Part shown: positions 61,940-64,000 of the stretch, piece by piece
How positions within the stretch are numbered: position 1 is the first letter of the stretch
How the letters are laid out: each line of letters opens with the position of its first letter
Assembly: GCA_043228905.1 (NCBI GenBank)
Contig: JBHGNT010000004.1
Coordinates: 12,648,001 to 12,712,000 of the forward strand
DNA length: 64,000 nt
Direction of reading: 5' to 3'
Origin: Azolla caroliniana
Lineage: Eukaryota > Polypodiophyta
Program-made: the position numbers and the translations under genes
The notes under the pieces: generated by a model
Told to the model about the DNA's origin: nothing
Database searches by the model: none
The model's input: the letters and a program-made list of their open reading frames with translations, nothing else

Positions 61940-62527
61940 TATGTTGCAGATTTTCACCTACTCACCGCCGATATCCCTTGGGATGATCAAGCTTTGATGG
62001 AGCAATTCCGTTATGGTTTACACAACGACGTCAAGGATTTACTCTTGACCTTCCTCGAAGAGCCAAAGTCCTTAATAGAAGCAATCAGTCGCGCGGTGAG
62101 ATGTGACAACCGCCTCTTTGAGCGACGTTCGGAACGACAACAACAGATGCCGAGGGCAAGATCAGAGCCCACCTATGCCTCAGTGGTAGCAAGACCTTTT
62201 CCGAGGGAGTCATATAATGCGCCTCTAGCGAATACTCCGACTCCGATGGAGATTAACACTACACGTCGTCGAGGGCCATTATCTAAAGAAGAAAAGTAGC
62301 GACGCCATACAAATCGACTGTCTATATTGCGGTGGACAAGGACATATTGCAATAAATTGCCCCCATAGGCCAAGAAGACAGGTAAACCAAATAGTCGCTA
62401 GTTCTAATTGTACTAAACCCGAGCCTATTTCAGTAGGGATATCTGATAGTCCTAATAGTAATAATAGCCCAGATCTAGCGAACAAATTTGATGTCCTTAG
62501 TCAGTTAGAAGAAGAGTTAAACGACTA
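61940..62527 (+). pseudogene. ChrB gag, C-terminal part
   Basis: Continues after ChrC: MEQFRYGLHNDVKDLLLTFL, AISRAVRCDNRLFERRSERQ, ARSEPTYASVVARPFPRESY, then a stop and the zinc knuckle (YCGGQGHIAINC, about 62326-62360). It ends EEELND near 62525. Confidence 0.88.
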
Positions 62528-62555
62528 AGTCCAGCCAAAATAGGAGCCATTTGGT

Positions 62556-63683
62556 TGGACAGCCCTAGATCTGTGCAGCCCATTAGTGGTTCCATTTCCT
62601 CTAAGCAAGTTAGTGATGTGTTCGTAGCTCAAGTAATAGTTAGTACTAAAAGTACCCCTCCAGAACATGTCCTAGCACTCCTAGATTCCGGAGCTAACTC
62701 TTGATTTATGGGTAAGAAATTTGCTCAAGCTCATAAGATATCTCTAAGAAAACTCCAGTGTCCAGCTTCTGTAGTAGTCATTGATGGACGTCTCATTGCT
62801 TCCGGAAATATCATAGAAGAGTCAGAGCCCATTAATATTGTCCTAGATAACTTAGCAGGTGTAGTATCTGGAAAACCCTAGATCTGTGCAGCCCATTAGT
62901 GGTTCCATTTCCTCTAAGCAAGTTAGTGATGTGTTCGTAGCCCAAGTAATAGTTAGTACTAAAAGTACCCCTCCAGTACATGTCCTAGCACTCCTAGATT
63001 CCGGAGCTAACTCTTGATTTATGGATAAGAAATTTTCTCAAGCTCATAAGATATCTCTAAGAAAACTCTAGTGTCCAGCTTCTGTAGTAGTCATTGATGG
63101 ACGTCTCATTGCTTCCGGAAATATCATAGAAGAGTCAGAGCCCATTAATATTGTCCTACATAACTTAGCATGTGTAGTATCTGGACAACCCTAGATCTGT
63201 GCAGCCCATTAGTGGTTCCATTTCCTCTAAGCAAGTTAGTGATGTGTTCGTAGCCCAAGTAATAGTTAGTACTAAAAGTACCCCTCCAGAACATGTCCTA
63301 GCACTCCTAGATTCCGGAGCTAACTCTTGATTTATGGATAAGAAATTTTCTCAAGCTCATAAGATATCTCTAAGAAAACTCCAGTGTCCAGCTTCTGTAG
63401 TAGTCATTGATGGACGTCTCATTGCTTCCGGAAATATCATAGAAGAGTCAGAGCCCATTAATATTGTCCTAGATAACTTAGCATGTGTAGTATCTGGACA
63501 ACCCTAGATCTGTGCAGCCCATTAGTGGTTCCATTTCCTCTAAGCAAGTTAGTGATGTGTTCGTAGCCCAAGTAATAGTTAGTACTAAAAGTACCCCTCC
63601 AGAACATGTCCTAGCACTCCTAGATTCCGGAGCTAACTCTTGATTTATGGATAAGAAATTTGCTCAAGCTCATAAGATATCTC
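62556..63683 (+). repeat. 313-bp tandem array of the ChrB protease region
   Basis: Units 62556-62868, 62869-63181, 63182-63494 and a partial unit 63495-63683. Each runs from tggacaaccctagatctgtg to gtgtagtatc and covers the start of pol with the protease active site. All units carry ttga in place of ttgc, a stop right after ANS, which ChrC lacks. The period is not a multiple of three. Confidence 0.96.
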
Positions 63684-63805
63684 CCGAGTTGGCTATTTAC
63701 ACGATTTCAGTTTCTCATCAACTCGGCTCCTGTTTTCCGACTCTTTGATTGTCGGCTTTCCGAACAGTCGGATCATCCTCCCACTAGAGGGATATATTCC
63801 CAACA
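63684..63805 (-). repeat. CopG 3' LTR, right piece
   Basis: Plus strand ccgagttggctatttacac to gatatattcccaaca; matches CopD about 34923-35110. Confidence 0.82.
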
Positions 63806-64000
63806 AACTCCCCCTTCACTCCTGTGGGGGGGAAGTCTATTAGTCCTTTATTTTGTTGACAGACTTCGAGTGTGTCCATAGGTAGGTTCTTCGTCAGCAT
63901 GTTGGATCCATTGTTGTCGGTATGGATCTTCACAAGAGAAAACTCTCCATCTTCGACTCTCTCCCACAATCAGTGATACCTTCTCTGTATGTGCTTGGTC
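63806..64000 (-). pseudogene. CopG RNase H C-terminus and polypurine tract
   Basis: Frame 63969-63784: MWERVEDGEFSLVKIHTDNN, GSNMLTKNLPMDTLEVCQQN, KGLIDFPPTGVKGEF. The last residues read over the purine tract and LTR start. The element continues beyond the window. Confidence 0.85.

Larger units (their letters stand above)
55087..63683 (+). mobile_element. ChrB: chromodomain Ty3/gypsy element, outer copy, 3' part lost
   Basis: 5' LTR 55087-55518, primer site 55521-55532, gag 55593-56153 continuing at 61940, then a protease array to 63683. Reverse transcriptase, integrase and 3' LTR are gone. ChrC of the same family is inserted in gag with TSD ccgca. Confidence 0.93.
54851..64000 (-). mobile_element. 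CopG: Ty1/copia element of the CopD family, runs off the right edge
   Basis: Its 3' LTR is 54851-55086 plus 63684-63805, split by ChrB and with about 200 bases lost at the right side. On the minus strand the LTR is preceded by the polypurine tract ggagtgaagggggagtt (63822-63806) and RNase H (64000-63823). Confidence 0.85.

Overview
This window is a pile of nested retrotransposons. I found no host gene, rRNA gene or functional tRNA gene. The organism is almost certainly a land plant. The Ty1/copia elements carry the usual plant primer site, the 3' complement of initiator tRNA-Met. The Ty3/gypsy elements carry an 18-base match to the 3' end of plant tRNA-Trp. The LTRs carry plant-style TATA boxes and CATGCA motifs. 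The chromodomain elements and the intact gypsy element resemble lineages I associate with fungi and seed-free plants, so a bryophyte, lycophyte, fern or gymnosperm seems more likely than a flowering plant. That is inference, not proof. Element names used below: Gyp = Ty3/gypsy with tRNA-Trp primer site, Cop = Ty1/copia, Chr = chromodomain Ty3/gypsy.

Left part (1-22683). GypA (minus, runs off the left edge to 9724) sits in the 3' LTR of CopB and is itself split by CopA (plus, 2136-7948, TSD agcgt). CopB (minus, 9725-22683) also holds GypB (10025-11789, a deleted element with gag fused to the integrase tail), a solo LTR (13436-14282, TSD tactt) and ChrA (16038-21704, TSD gacat/gacgt). CopB is cut off at a junction with a LINE whose reverse transcriptase half is inverted relative to its 3' half (22684-24423).

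Middle part (24565-54552). CopC (plus) is interrupted in its integrase gene by GypC (26438-31609, a large non-autonomous element that carries a solo copia LTR), by the remnant GypD (31775-33034), by a solo gypsy LTR (33093-34344, TSD ccgga) and by CopD. CopD's LTR is split by CopE (minus, 35111-54203, TSD atatt). CopE carries CopF (plus, 44770-50042, TSD tgatt) and GypE (plus, 35688-43594). GypE is the only intact element: its two 1087-bp LTRs look identical, and it has a gag-protease ORF and a pol ORF in overlapping frames. It is probably the youngest insertion.

Right part (54553-64000). A 47-bp minisatellite is followed by CopG (minus, runs off the right edge). CopG's 3' LTR is split by ChrB, and ChrB's gag is split by ChrC of the same family (TSD ccgca). 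The distal part of ChrB has collapsed into a 313-bp tandem array of its protease region.

The most interesting signals are four. (1) The Chr elements have a self-complementary primer site of the Tf1 self-priming type. (2) tRNA-like A-box/B-box modules recur in antisense in the LTRs of several gypsy families with constant 42-43 base spacing. (3) The Gyp protease has an Asp-His-Gly active-site triplet. (4) A set of internally deleted gypsy derivatives lies next to one intact potential helper.
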